From Holothuria scabra (Eukaryota > Echinodermata > Holothuroidea > Aspidochirotida > Holothuriidae): a stretch of DNA of 64,000 bases. The number at the start of each line of letters is the position of its first letter. The stretch's first letter is position 1. The DNA is taken from positions 3,796,284 through 3,860,283 of the forward strand of contig CM074190.1 of assembly GCA_037179385.1 (NCBI GenBank), in the 5' to 3' direction. Below, one piece after another: positions 54,101-59,692 of the stretch. The position numbers were made by a program, and so were the translations under genes. The notes beneath the pieces are model-generated. The model was not told where the DNA came from. It made no database searches and was given only the letters and a program-made list of their open reading frames with translations.

Positions 54101-57100
54101 AAGCTACAGTAGGTATTTTTCTTTGTTCTTTTTGAAGCCTTCTTTTGGATTTCTCATAAACAACGAAATGCAATAAACGAAAGATCTACCGGCTATCGTG
54201 GACACATGTACAGTACAATACTGCTCTCTCAGTCCCCTCAGAACAGAGGAAACTTACATGAAACTTTTTTAAGAAAATTATCATCAAACTGTTGCAATAC
54301 TTTTTTCAATTTATCATCAAAGATAGAAACTGAATATCGTCTTATAATAAAAATTTGAAGGGGTTTTAAGAAGAGAGTACAGCCAAAAAAGATTGCTTCT
54401 CCTTCAAAAGCAAAGTATGTACAGTACTGTAGTTTTCAGAATTAGTGCTGTATATTATACAGTACTGTACCTTGAGCAGAATTGTTTAATTTGTATAATT
54501 TCAATTTCCTTCCAAAATTTCTGTATGCATAAGGTGTGTTAATTGGGCAATGCTATTTTTACGATGTTAACCCTAAGACTGTACAAAAGGAAAAGTTATT
54601 TCAGAAAAAATATCATGAATAGATAAACCACTTTTGATGCCATAAATTTATTGGAAAATCCAAGTTATCTGTATAGTTTTTATGGATGTACAGTACAGTG
54701 GCTACAGTAGGATTGTGCACTTGCATGTGATAAAGCATTTGGGATGTGACATGGGGGAGGAGGGTGACCCTCTTGACTTATAGTACTGTAGGATAAGAAC
54801 ACAGCTTATAGTATTTATGACTCTAGATGCAAAATGGTGCAATGTTTGTACAAGCCTTTAATGAAAAAAATAGTAAAGGGATATTTTTTTGTCATTTTTT
54901 GCCATGTCTGCCATGCTTATGCCTTGGGGAATGAGGTTCCAGGGCAAACACATCCTTTTTCACCTATCACCTTGGCTATTGTGTACGCACCTGAAATCAT
55001 GACAGTATACAAATTCTACTGCCCATAGTTAGTAGTTACTGTATACTGTACCTACTCACAATACGTAGTACTTTAGAGAGGTGCTAAAGGGGAAGTTTAA
55101 CATACTTATTGAGTTGGTCCATGAAATTCAACAAATTTTTCAAAGCTGTTTTAAAAGTTTTCTTCACATACTGTACTGTACTATTAGTATCAATGACAAA
55201 TGGTCAAACTTACACAATCTCCATATCCTAGAACTGTCTAATGATTGATTATGTTACTTAACAGCTCAAATCCATCTTCAAAAATTTGTGACCAGACACT
55301 CTTTCAAATTATGCACAAAACCATTAGGTCTCAAAGTCAGGACATAATATCCAAAATTTTAGCTTTCTCTATAACTATAAACTTGACTAATCACGCTAAC
55401 CGCTGTATGCATTTTCACGTGGTAGTACCCTTTAACACTTTTTTAAGTTATTGCTATCAACTCAATGAGCACCCTGGGGTGGTGTCAGCAGCAGGTCAAA
55501 ACAGCGACAGCTCCGTTGGGGCCAATCCCCCCCCCTCAGTCAAAGCTGTTCCCTCCCTTAGACACCCCCACTCCAACAAAACATACCAATCCTGAACTTT
55601 AAATATTCATCGAGACATACAGTATGACAGAGCTTTGCCCCAGGATCCCACTTTTGGACCCTCAGGCAGTCCCCTAAACTCCACTCCAAGAGTCCACGCT
55701 GCGCTCTCAGTTTTGAGGTACTGGAGAACGTATTACCCCCAATATTTTCCTCTACCCTGAATTTGCCCTCCTAAGCTTCTGAAATGTGACACCACAACTG
55801 GGTTGGGGTCAGACTCCATTGAGGAAGGGCCTCATCCTTGTCTGGCAAATTTGTCAATCTTAAAGGTCCTCAAGCCAAAATAATTACAACCAAAGTTAAA
55901 ACATATAGCAATAGAGAAGGGCCAAAAGGGATTTGTGGAATTTTCCCCCCCATGTCTTTTTTTGGCTCCAATCTCATCAAGTACTGTACAGCCCTCCCAA
56001 ATCTCGCCTGTACACATTTCACTCATTCCAACAAAAGTCCTGCTCCACCCTGTTCCACGTCAAATCCTTTGTTGACAGAGGGTTTATCCTTCCCTGAACT
56101 TAAAGGCCTATCAGTTTGTTCTTATTAATAATGTTCTCCTTCAATAATAATAATAATAATGGTAATAATAATCTATAGTGCTAAATCCAATTGCTCGAAA
56201 GCATAGTTCAAAGCGCTTTACAAAAACAACATAACAATTACACTAGTCAAAGGAAGGCAAAAACAGGTAAGTTTTAAGTCTTTTCTTAAAAATTGCAAGG
56301 CTGGTGCTCTGTTTTACATTCAGTGGTAAACTGTTCCACAGTAGAGGTGCAGATTATGCAAAACTTGTTCCACCATGAAATTTCCTAAAGATTTTAGGAC
56401 ACACCGAGAGATTACAGTCTGCAGAGTGTGGTTGTCTATTTAGGACATGCGGTGTAACAAGATTGGAAATGTACAGTAGAAAAGAGATTCCGTTTTTTAT
56501 GGCACAAAATGTGTGGAGCAGAATTTTCAATCGTATGCGAGAAGAAACAGGGAGCCAATGACGTTCACGGAGTATAGGAGTAATATGGTCTTCGCTTGTT
56601 TTTATATGAAATGATCCTTGCTGCAGAATTTTGAATATGTTGCAGGCTGTATAGGTTTCCATCACATAAACCAAATAATAGTGAATTGCAAGAATCAAGT
56701 TTGGATGAAATAAATGCATGAATGAGAGTCTCAGTGCTCTTTTTGTTGAGATATTTTCTCATTTCACTGATTTTGCAAAGCTGGTAGTTGGCAGATCTGC
56801 AAATTTTGTTCAAATAAATTTCCAAATTCAAGAATTTATCAAAATACACTCCAAGATTCCTAGCTAAATCTGAAGGATAAATATTCAGTTTTCCAACCAT
56901 TATTGGTGGAGATAGGGTATTATTCTTCCTTTTTGTTTATAGGAAGACAACAAATTCTATGTTCTCCTCATTCAGCTTTAAATGATGATCAATCATCCAT
57001 GCACTCACTTCACTAAGACATAATTGTAATTTTTGATATGCATAATCAATATCATTAATATCACAATCAATATAAAGTTGAGTATCATCAGCATAGAAAT

Positions 57101-58020
57101 GAAAACTGATGCCATGTGATTTGAGAAGTTTTCCAAGACTGGCAGAATACATAAAACTGGACCCAAAACAGATCCTTGAGGTACACCGGTGTTCAGACTT
57201 TTTGGTTAACTGAGCATAATTTTGTGCCTAATGTATGCAAGAATCCATCGACAGTAATATCACAGCATTTATGATCAAGTAAAGTGCTTGATAACAGTCT
57301 GAAGCAAGCACAGGATTCAACCTCACATTGGGCTTCACATTCAACCTCACATTCTGAAGCTAGCACTGGATTCAACTTCCCATTTAAAATCTGAATGTGA
57401 GGCTGAATATGGGGCTCTGAAGCTGGTACAGGATTCGACGAATGTGAAGCTGAATTCTGTGCTAGCTTCAGAATGTGAGGCTGAATCTTGTTCATATTGT
57501 CTGCCAAAATGAGAAATAATATTACTGTAGATATAGGAATGCATGTCACTTCCTCTTAAGGCAACCTGTATTATGGGGGGTGAAGTACAGTACTGTACAT
57601 GAAGCAGTACTCCCACACATAAAAATATGTGCAGGAGGTTTGCACTTTCCACCCATTTTTGGGGGGAGGATTATTAGATGGTACATAGAAACACAGTGAT
57701 GACAAATATTTTTGGGTGGAGGGGGGGGGGGGGACTTGTGAACTGAAAGCAGTGAACTGAGAGCAGTCCTGAATCATGCAATCACACAATTTAGTGAAAA
57801 CACTGACATGAAGTCTGGGATTGTTTTGCATATGGCAAAGGAGGACTTTGGAAATTGGAGAAAGAAACCATAGTTACTGGGTACTTACAATTGAAGATGG
57901 ATCTTTAGACCGCCGATATCTTTTCCATCGACACCCATAGACACCGGCAATGCAGGAGAGACAGATCTGGTTGTGATAATTCTGTTCTCTTTCAAGACGG
58001 ATGTGTGACTGGGATACCAT
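2219..58020 (-). CDS. GDPD5: GDPD5/GDE2-like six-transmembrane glycerophosphodiester phosphodiesterase (12 coding exons placed, C-terminal tail missing)
   Basis: Spliced gene on the minus strand. Exons: 57889-58020 (coding part), 49585-49688, 47120-47213, 40850-41008, 35330-35423, 23416-23558, 22035-22117, 15187-15337, 9692-9913, 7793-7956, 4310-4457, 2219-2301. They total 1577 nt (525 codons plus 2 nt). Every junction is GT..AG and phases agree throughout. Layout: Cys-rich cytoplasmic N-terminus, five membrane helices (about residues 48-69, 92-118, 131-147, 164-185, 198-218), an extracellular GDPD catalytic domain (about 230-495), and a sixth helix (503-524). Active-site residues visible: H237-R238 in AHRGAP, E246 in PENT, E264 and D266 in ESDV, H279 in LLHDD. 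The two histidines are 42 residues apart, as in human GDE2 (H233/H275, from memory). Sequons at N259, N303, N357, N376 and N379 fit an extracellular domain. The family hydrolyses glycerophosphodiesters, and vertebrate GDE2 also sheds GPI-anchored proteins. GDPD2 or GDPD4 orthology cannot be excluded without a tree. Confidence 0.93.
2405..2760. repeat. Dispersed repeat, copy 1 (second copy at 55100-55470)
   Basis: Shares an ordered series of words with 55100-55470 in the same orientation: tgaaatt(t/c)aacaaattttt, aaatggtcaaactta(g/c)acaat, catatcct, ttacgcacaaaac / ttatgcacaaaac, ccctttaa, and tatcaactcaat. Probably a roughly 360-bp interspersed repeat; no clear ends. Confidence 0.6.
2861..3717. 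repeat. Head-to-tail 429-bp tandem duplication, possibly within an LTR-like sequence
   Basis: Unit 1 is 2861-3289 and unit 2 is 3290-3717. They are almost identical, with a few substitutions (for example attatacactgtc versus attaaacactacc). Read on the minus strand, the unit has AATAAA followed by a GT-rich stretch, and the sequence continues unduplicated to about 4160. That resembles an LTR with a duplicated 3' part, but no PBS, polypurine tract or pol gene is present. Confidence 0.85.
4310..4457 (-). CDS. GDPD5: GDPD5-like coding exon 11: last barrel strands
   Basis: 148 nt, acceptor accacacag, donor gtaagc. Residues 450-498. WIFSLFWCEGATSVTSSAC matches human WLFSLLWCAGVPSVTSDNS nearly residue for residue; this is the C-terminal barrel strand of GDE2-class proteins. 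Confidence 0.95.
5630..5745. repeat. MITE family 2, partial copy
   Basis: Carries gggcaagagcagtcatccca and then a diverged version of the first half of the 41557-41820 element. A stretch matching the second half (accttgaatatgcaatag through agcttttccttca) occurs at 7640-7738. The two could be halves of one copy separated by later insertions. Confidence 0.5.
5880..6640. repeat. Minisatellite of about 130-155 bp units with GACCTxTGACCTC boxes
   Basis: About five imperfect units, each with cacaaagttttcagtg, tgacctctggtgacctca, ctttgacctctaccaaaaac, a hexamer-rich middle and caagtttgag. The block ends in a (CA)n run near 6617-6650. This is the same repeat as at 16740, 26100, 29860 and 32390, but without recognisable terminal structures. 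Confidence 0.85.
7640..7738. repeat. MITE family 2, second-half fragment
   Basis: Matches the right half of the intact 41557-41820 element (accttgaatatgcaatagt, then tagtttgaag and ttccttcaga). It lies immediately 3' of coding exon 10 in gene direction, within the intron. Confidence 0.5.
7793..7956 (-). CDS. GDPD5: GDPD5-like coding exon 10: distal GDPD barrel
   Basis: 164 nt, acceptor ttgttctag, donor gtttga. Residues 395-448, with Arg449 split. Begins VWWLVSD, where human has VMWLPSR, and includes LNKFHITNVNAEYSEV, where human has IQRLNLRYTQV. Moderately diverged but correctly ordered and phased. Confidence 0.87.
7957..9691. other. Intron between coding exons 10 and 9
   Basis: No gene. 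A stretch around 8960-9190 repeats the words ccatgacttt/ccatgatttt several times, a pattern common in interspersed repeats; no ends were found. The rest shows nothing I can assign. Confidence 0.4.
9692..9913 (-). CDS. GDPD5: GDPD5-like coding exon 9: central GDPD barrel
   Basis: 222 nt (74 codons, phase 0 both sides), acceptor atcttttcag, donor gttagc. Residues 321-394. Contains MLLQDLLDIV, ISLVFDLHQP and HPYHHNYTNHTL, aligning with human LAELLELA, ATLLLNLRDP and HPYRSSFINVTL. Three N-glycosylation sequons (N357, N376, N379) cluster here. Confidence 0.93.
11800..12066. other. GC-rich segment embedded in a (CA)n tract, with a 10-bp stem
   Basis: It is flanked on both sides by CA repeats (about 11783-11799 and 12070-12102), so it seems to have been inserted into the microsatellite. 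It holds an inverted repeat CCTTACGGGG (11820-11829) / CCCCGTAAGG (11844-11853). Much more GC-rich than its surroundings, with no convincing coding homology. Confidence 0.5.
12070..12102. repeat. (CA)n microsatellite in element A
   Basis: About 16 CA dinucleotides, at the position where copies B and D also have CA runs before their terminal hairpin. Confidence 0.9.
12151..14344. other. Intronic stretch without assignable content
   Basis: AT-rich intron between coding exons 9 and 8. No gene, no terminal repeats and no tandem array recognised. Confidence 0.4.
14345..14600 (+). mobile_element. tRNA-derived SINE, most complete copy in the window
   Basis: The A-box-like tggtcaagtggttagagcat (14360-14379) is followed by a B-box-like gttctgagtc near 14404. 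The body is gctcagcataagcaatggag, aaaggccagtgagccacaat and ccaattggttggaaactggg. The body recurs at 17310-17356 plus 19959-20040, 23851-23970, 32199-32251 plus 34071-34135, and weakly at 35600-35700. The extra base in the B-box region and the long body rule out a working tRNA gene. Confidence 0.75.
15187..15337 (-). CDS. GDPD5: GDPD5-like coding exon 8: second catalytic histidine
   Basis: 151 nt, acceptor ctttcatcag, donor gtaagt. The first C completes Ser270; then TDGKLFLLHDDT gives the conserved DG and the catalytic H279. It ends DIQQLNAGSWFLE, matching LQRLNAGQWFLK of human GDE2. The exon is poorly marked by open reading frames alone and was found by phase and homology. Confidence 0.93.
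15784..17301. mobile_element. hAT-like non-autonomous transposon carrying another element
   Basis: Ends CAAGGATGTAGCT and AGCTACATCCCTG are inverted repeats with one mismatch. The flanks are CTTAGTAC (15776-15783) and CTCAGTAC (17302-17309), an 8-bp target duplication with one mismatch, as expected for hAT. No transposase frame. Most of the interior is occupied by the minisatellite element copy B, so the original hAT part is only about 270 bp. Confidence 0.75.
15952..17197. mobile_element. Copy B of the GGTTCC-ended minisatellite element
   Basis: The head AACAAGAGCCCAATGGGCAC is followed by GGTTCCTTGC (15974-15983). The tail holds (CA)n, then GGTTCCCTTG (17171-17180) and GCAAGGAACC (17186-17195). 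GGTTCCTTGC and GCAAGGAACC are exact inverted repeats across the element, and the tail also folds on itself. Units from 16740 to 17110 contain perfect TGACCTTTGACCT sites at 16771 and 17019. Confidence 0.75.
17310..17356 (-). mobile_element. SINE, left part, split by a later insertion
   Basis: Reverse-oriented SINE body (ttaaattgggtcggcaatga) that resumes at 19959 with tgactcactggcttgttctc. Joined, it reads like the 23851-23970 copy. Confidence 0.6.
17357..19958. mobile_element. TIR transposon inserted in a SINE, with 6-bp target duplication
   Basis: Perfect 14-bp terminal inverted repeats CAGGGAATAATTTA (17357-17370) and its complement (19945-19958). Both flanks carry CAGATG (17351-17356 and 19959-19964). 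Subterminal zones are rich in related words such as TGCGATGCAAA and GCTATGCAAA. No transposase was recognised; the central part is a nested CR1-like fragment. The CAG start recalls hAT, but a 6-bp duplication is unusual there; Dada-type elements use 6-7 bp. Superfamily left open. Confidence 0.75.
18144..19530 (-). mobile_element. 5'-truncated CR1-like non-LTR retrotransposon with intact RT core
   Basis: An open frame of 433 codons (stop side at 18272) includes QHGFLPSRSCVTNLLSF, VIYLDFQKAFDKV, SGVPQGSVLGPLLFLIFIND, the catalytic FADDTKLYR, and a C-terminal LGLTTLELRRIRGDML region typical of CR1-type RTs. The 3' UTR ends in pentamer repeats (TTATG on the minus strand, 18144-18168), a usual CR1/L2 3' signature. 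Endonuclease and the first RT blocks are missing, so it is a dead-on-arrival copy despite the intact palm. Sequence upstream of about 19530 lacks RT similarity. Confidence 0.9.
19959..20040 (-). mobile_element. SINE, right part, beyond the TIR insertion
   Basis: Continues the SINE interrupted at 17356; contains tgactcactggcttgttctc and ctgaggagcaagcac. Confidence 0.6.
20041..22034. other. Intronic stretch without a gene; G-rich tract near its end
   Basis: AT-rich intron between coding exons 8 and 7. A G-rich tract (21644-21690, several runs of 3-9 G) could form a G-quadruplex on the plus strand. Otherwise nothing assignable. Confidence 0.45.
22035..22117 (-). CDS. GDPD5: GDPD5-like coding exon 7: PENT motif and metal-binding acidic pair
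   Basis: 83 nt, acceptor tatttcacag, donor gtatgt. Residues 243-269, with Ser270 split across the junction. LAPENTRVSF carries the GDPD PENT motif, and GMESDVSIS carries E264 and D266, the usual metal ligands. As I recall the human sequence, human GDE2 lacks a Glu at the first of these positions, so this copy keeps the more ancestral pattern. Confidence 0.93.
22118..23415. other. Intron between coding exons 7 and 6
   Basis: 1.3-kb intron; no gene, tandem repeat or terminal repeat seen. Confidence 0.4.
23416..23558 (-). CDS. GDPD5: GDPD5-like coding exon 6: helix 5 and catalytic HRGAP motif
   Basis: 143 nt, acceptor cttttgcag, donor gtaatt. Residues 195-242. The fifth helix (about 198-218) ends in LSPLLLHTPC, like human LAPLTISSPC, and leads directly into KVMAHRGAPQ. 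H237 and R238 form the HR pair of GDPD active sites. The helix-to-catalytic-motif spacing is that of GDE2-type enzymes and not of soluble GlpQ. Confidence 0.95.
23851..23970 (-). mobile_element. SINE body fragment
   Basis: Reverse complement of the 14480-14580 body: cccattttctaaccaattgg, atgactcactggtttgtttt, ccctactcc and gatgagcactgagc. No tRNA-like head. Confidence 0.65.
23971..25893. other. Intronic stretch with minor repeat debris
   Basis: At 24265-24300 there is a fragment (actgccaaacactaagtcca) of the repeat forming the large inverted repeat at 53.2-53.9 kb. 24470-24660 is C-rich and unassigned. Nothing coding. Confidence 0.4.
28115..28807. mobile_element. TIR element with AGGTTGTTTC ends, nested in the foldback element
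   Basis: Left end AGGTTGTTTCAGAAACCCCC and right end, read inward, AAGGTTGTTTCTAAAACCCC form inverted repeats of about 30 bp that include CCCACAGCCCCCAC. Flanked by TATTTTT direct repeats (28108-28114 and 28808-28814), a 7- to 8-bp target duplication. It contains MITE family 1 copy 1. Confidence 0.75.
28301..28601. mobile_element. TTAA-flanked MITE family 1, copy 1
   Basis: 301 bp between TTAA sites at 28297-28300 and 28602-28605. Ends AGGCCCAGTTCTCTCACCCC and GGGGTGAGAGGTTTGGCCCT are inverted repeats of about 25 bp with few mismatches. It is very similar end to end to 41825-42120 and less so to 48364-48660. The TTAA target suggests mobilisation by a piggyBac- or Kolobok-type transposase. 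Confidence 0.85.
30511..32198. other. Intronic stretch without assignable content
   Basis: No gene, repeat array or terminal structure recognised. G-rich run near 32080-32135. Confidence 0.35.
32199..32251 (+). mobile_element. SINE, left part, split by minisatellite element D
   Basis: Reads ctcggcataagcaatggagt and gccagtgaaccacaactg, then stops exactly where element D begins. The body resumes at 34071. Confidence 0.65.
32252..34070. mobile_element. Copy D of the minisatellite element, most complete, inserted in a SINE
   Basis: The head GAACCAAAATGCAAAAATGC leads to GGTTTCGATG (32277-32286). The tail GGTTTCTCTTTTCATCGAAA includes CATCGAAACC (34053-34062), the exact inverse of the head motif, then an A-run. 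About ten units lie between, with the landmark aaacaaggattt at 32917, 33062, 33206, 33351, 33496, 33641 and 33785 (spacing 144-145 bp). Perfect TGACCTTTGACCT at 32388, 32811 and 33100. Ends in (CA)n 33949-34020. CTG on both sides may be a 3-bp duplication. Confidence 0.8.
33949..34020. repeat. (CA)n microsatellite in element D
   Basis: Imperfect CA/CATA run of about 70 bp between the last minisatellite unit and the terminal hairpin. Confidence 0.9.
34071..34135 (+). mobile_element. SINE, right part, beyond element D
   Basis: Resumes ctgtggccggctcgacttga and accaatttgttggaaactag, following on from 32251 in SINE order. Confidence 0.6.
34136..35329. other. Intronic stretch preceding coding exon 5
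   Basis: No gene or repeat structure recognised. Confidence 0.35.
35330..35423 (-). CDS. GDPD5: GDPD5-like coding exon 5: fourth transmembrane helix
   Basis: 94 nt, acceptor tttatttacag, donor gtaagt; 31 codons plus one G that starts Ala195. Residues 164-194: a hydrophobic span with GLGWLVSSSF, aligning with the human segment ending SWIVAGQF. Confidence 0.88.
35861..39589. mobile_element. Long-TIR transposon with tandemly repeated right arm
   Basis: Perfect 19-bp ends ATAGTCAGGTTCACTATGT (35861-35879) and complement (39571-39589), within inverted similarity extending about 150-190 bp (GGTAGATTA, AATGTTTACATTTG, GGCCATTTTGG). The right arm is three copies of a ~200-bp unit with aaaatggc(c/t)gccata landmarks near 39040, 39241 and 39443; the left arm has one. 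TA lies just inside both ends and may be the target. No transposase recognised. The left-arm word GCCGCCATTTTGG resembles a YY1 site. Confidence 0.8.
36321..37666. mobile_element. hAT-like element with CATAGGCGTACG ends, nested
   Basis: 12-bp perfect inverted repeats CATAGGCGTACG (36321-36332) and CGTACGCCTATG (37655-37666). Flanks ACTACGGG (36313-36320) and GCTACGGG (37667-37674) make an 8-bp target duplication with one mismatch. G-rich next to both ends. A 121-codon frame at 36431-36796 has no recognised domain. Confidence 0.75.
40850..41008 (-). CDS. GDPD5: GDPD5-like coding exon 4: end of helix 2 and helix 3
   Basis: 159 nt (53 codons, phase 0 on both sides), acceptor cttcttgcag, donor gttggt. 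Residues 111-163. It contains LHLHWSHKF, matching the NLHWLHKIG loop of human GDE2, then a hydrophobic helix and WPEGFALASISLQ, matching WEVLLISLQ. Conservation of the His/Trp-rich loop is the best sign that the membrane part, not only the catalytic part, is orthologous. Confidence 0.92.
41009..41552. other. Intronic stretch upstream of the paired MITEs
   Basis: No gene. A short duplication (gtcagtaaaggtactgca twice near 41197-41230) is the only structure seen. Confidence 0.4.
41557..41820. mobile_element. TTAA-flanked MITE family 2, intact copy
   Basis: 264 bp between TTAA at 41553-41556 and TTAA at 41821-41824. The left end AGGGCAGGAGCAGTCATCCC and the right end, read inward, AGGTAAAGAACCAGCATCCC are imperfect inverted repeats. 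A related inverted copy lies at 51595-51822, with fragments at 5630, 7640, 45641 and 49200. Confidence 0.8.
41825..42120. mobile_element. TTAA-flanked MITE family 1, copy 2, abutting a family 2 MITE
   Basis: Same ends as 28301-28601 (AGGCCCAGTTCTCTCACCCC and GGGGTGAGAGGTTTGGCCCT). It shares the left TTAA (41821-41824) with the neighbouring family 2 element; the right site has decayed to TTAC (42121-42124). Confidence 0.85.
42121..47119. other. Long intronic stretch without a gene
   Basis: At 42447-42525, gtggtaccttcatactcagt and the following bases resemble a Tigger/pogo transposon end (uncertain). 45641-45780 is a diverged MITE family 2 start, and 45830-46050 matches the 53.2-53.9 kb inverted-repeat family. 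Otherwise AT-rich, with many TACTGTA/TACAGTA words. Confidence 0.4.
47120..47213 (-). CDS. GDPD5: GDPD5-like coding exon 3: second transmembrane helix
   Basis: 94 nt between acceptor gtacccacag and donor gtaagt. Its first base completes Arg79. Residues 80-110 hold NYFNWFALFYALTVICV, a strongly hydrophobic segment continued across the next junction, as in the family. Confidence 0.88.
48364..48660. mobile_element. TTAA-flanked MITE family 1, copy 3 (diverged)
   Basis: 297 bp between TTAA at 48360-48363 and 48661-48664. Body words match the other copies: agcccctcccaca, atccagacacaatc, tttattgcttc and aatcaaagagctg. The ends are worn. It is the oldest of the three by eye. Confidence 0.75.
49585..49688 (-). 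CDS. GDPD5: GDPD5-like coding exon 2: first transmembrane helix
   Basis: 104 nt between acceptor ttcattacag and donor gtacag; enters in phase 0 and leaves 2 nt (AG) that complete an Arg codon with exon 3. Residues 45-78. Contains a hydrophobic stretch of about 22 residues ending in WLYYWII, then an acidic loop ENDAYDFN. It matches the first helix and loop of human GDE2 (WLYFWWEVHNDYDEFNW, from memory). Confidence 0.9.
49689..51222. other. Intronic stretch 5' of coding exon 2
   Basis: No gene. Contains the densest local cluster of TACTGTA/TACAGTA words (51124-51160). Confidence 0.4.
51223..51240. repeat. Perfect 18-bp palindrome
   Basis: AGCGACTATATAGTCGCT is its own reverse complement. It stands 8 bp before the target duplication of the neighbouring hAT MITE; no known role. 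Confidence 0.7.
51256..51427. mobile_element. 172-bp hAT MITE with perfect 8-bp target duplication
   Basis: Begins CATGGCTGGAAAAAA and ends TTTTTTCCAGCCCTG (inverse CAGGGCTGGAAAAAA, one mismatch). CTTACCCC lies directly on both sides (51248-51255 and 51428-51435). The interior has short repeats of gggaaatttgatttgcttgc. Too short to code. Confidence 0.9.
51595..51822. mobile_element. TTAA-flanked MITE family 2, inverted copy
   Basis: 228 bp between TTAA at 51591-51594 and 51823-51826. The right end atgggatgactgctcctgcc is the complement of the 41557 copy's left end, and ctattgcacgttcaaggtaa in its interior also matches inverted. Confidence 0.8.
53225..53890. repeat. Large imperfect inverted repeat (foldback) of about 300-bp arms
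   Basis: Left arm 53225-53545 and right arm 53615-53890 are reverse complements in the same order: agaaggagg, ttttatttcc.taaaaataaa, ttaaaacactt/ttaaaaccctt, gaagcaagctt and ggggtttggcag. One-arm fragments occur at 24265 and 45830-46050, so this is a repeat family, here as a head-to-head pair. No coding content. Confidence 0.7.
55100..55470. repeat. Dispersed repeat, copy 2
   Basis: Homologous in order and orientation to 2405-2760 (catgaaattcaacaaatttt, caatgacaaatggtcaaact, atgcacaaaac, gctatcaactcaatgag). It carries TAAAGGG-like words near both ends, reminiscent of the TTAA MITEs. Confidence 0.6.
56125..57265 (-). mobile_element. L2/Rex1-like non-LTR retrotransposon remnant
   Basis: Minus-strand RT pieces in several frames: WILAYIRHKIMLS, GVPQGSVLGPVL, HFYADDTQLYI, NLGVYFD, HITPILRERHWLPVSSRIR, GGTSFA-stop-SAPLLWNSLP and IFKKRLKTYLF. 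The 3' UTR has TTGTAAAGCGCTTTGAACTA and an (ATT)n tail (56143-56172 on the plus strand), classic for L2/Rex1-type elements. At least two frameshifts and stop codons make it non-functional; only the RT C-terminal half and 3' UTR remain. Confidence 0.9.
57290..57500. repeat. Degenerate short tandem repeat
   Basis: Interleaved variants of GAAGCTAGCACxGGATTC and AATGTGAGGCTGAAT in changing order. No clean period. Confidence 0.55.
57715..57734. repeat. Poly-G tract
   Basis: A run of about 14 G preceded by GGTGGAGG; low complexity. Confidence 0.9.
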
Positions 58021-58047
58021 GTTCCACCTTTCACTTAGCTCAAGGAA
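57889..58047 (-). CDS. GDPD5: GDPD5-like coding exon 1: 5' UTR end, start codon and Cys-rich N-terminus
   Basis: The acceptor (ttgtctttcag on the minus strand) abuts 58047 and the donor gtaagt follows 57889. The ATG is at 58018-58020. The preceding 27 nt are 5' UTR with no in-frame stop, so the start rests on similarity to the human N-terminus and on this being the first in-frame Met of the exon. Codes residues 1-44, phase 0. It carries CLSCIAGVYGCRWKRY, the signature of GDE2 N-termini. Cys30 aligns with human GDE2 Cys25, which is reported to form a redox-sensitive disulfide with a C-terminal Cys. Because the exon opens with an acceptor, at least one upstream non-coding exon must exist. Confidence 0.92.
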
Positions 58048-59692
58048 CTGAAAGACAAAATGATAGCTACAGTATGTACTGTACATTGACAATTTCCTTT
58101 AATAGTGGAATATATATAGCACCATGTCACCTGCTGGGCAGGATGCTGTACTGCTGTAGTGTAAATCTACTGAAGATATTTGCAGTACAGAACAAACAGA
58201 ACCATTTACAAGGATCATGCATGATGTTAGTGAGCACTTGAGTGAAATTTTTCCAACAGAGCTCAAATGTCATTAATGTCTACACAGTAGGTAAGACAAA
58301 TTAATCCATGTGTGATGTGAAGCAAATGCAAAGATCTACAGTACAGTAGATTTCTCAAGTTACTGTATGCTCTTAGTATCTGGATTTATTTCCCAGATAA
58401 TTTCTTGCAAAAACTTGAGAGGGAACCATAGATTGTGACACTCACTATCATAAGAGCTATCAATATGAAAGACCCGCTATCCACCTGTGTTTTACCTTAT
58501 TGCTTGAGACATAAAATACCAAGCCATCTCCCGTTTCTCACCATCAATTTGCATGGTCATTGGATGTTTGATTGTTCTATACACGTTTTGCGTTAAAATG
58601 CCTTCCTCACCCAAGAAAAAATATCTGTCAGATGTGTGACATTTCAATCCCCACAAAGAAGTTAAACCTAGGATTAGGGGGTTTACGGGTGTTGATGTGA
58701 ATACCGGTACTAGAGGTGCAAGTAATAAAAATACCGAAGATATTTGGTTTGTTTGTAATACCAGTTCTTGAAAAAATACTGGTACTTGTAAAAACTACCC
58801 CGGAAAGGTTAAGATAGGAAACAGGAGTATTGATTAAGATTTTGCATGACTGTAAAGAAATGTGGTAAACAAAGTCAAAGCAGAGGTTTCTGCATGGTAG
58901 TAATGCTAACATACTGTATACTGTACCAAGATGCATCAAAGTACAGGATAACAGGGGTGCTGTGCCGTGCACAGTTTAGTTTCCTTCCCACATGACTTTC
59001 CTACCCGAGATTTGAGAACCAGTACTACTGGTTCTGTGAGCTTAAATACAGTACCAGAATCAATATTTTCAAGGTACCGTCCAACCCTAGTTAAACCCCT
59101 GTGTTATGTTAGTATTGACTGTACATACAGTATGTATGTGTCTGGTAGAGTTAAGCAGGCTTGGTAGCTGTATGACTTGACCAAATCATGGTTGAGTCAT
59201 ACTGTAGTAAAGACCTCAAAAAATAGGAGCTGGCGCCTTTTCGCTTGGTGGTCAGCATAAAAGATTGGAGTAGGGTACTAATACATATTGAGTAAAAACC
59301 GTGAGTGCCAAAAAGGCAGCCAGGTTTGTATGGTTCCCTGGGACCTGAGATTGAGCTTTGGGATGAATAGAGTAATTTATAATGTATAGTATTGTACAGC
59401 TCCTTGAGCATTCAGCAGAAAGGATACATGTACGTGTACCCTATTTAGAATCCCAGGGACTATCTTTTATTGCTCTAGCTTTGTTGTTAAATGTTTTTTT
59501 TTAAGAATTTTTATTATTTATTTATTTGTTGTTACATGTTACAGTACTTCACTGGGTAATTGAAAGTATTTGTCAAGCAGGCCACAGGTGGATGTGAAGG
59601 GGTTTCTGTGACACATTCAGCATCTGCACTTGCCCAGACCCTTTCACTACATTTAAGCCACTGCCCAGCATGCCAAACAAGCGGAGATTTTT
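58048..59692. other. Region upstream of coding exon 1, 5' intron of the GDPD5-like gene
   Basis: No coding sequence. 58640-59100 contains words such as accggtac, aataccagt and caaccctagttaaacccctg that look like a worn hAT-type element, but I could not fix ends. A poly-T/A-rich patch lies at 59488-59525. Confidence 0.35.
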
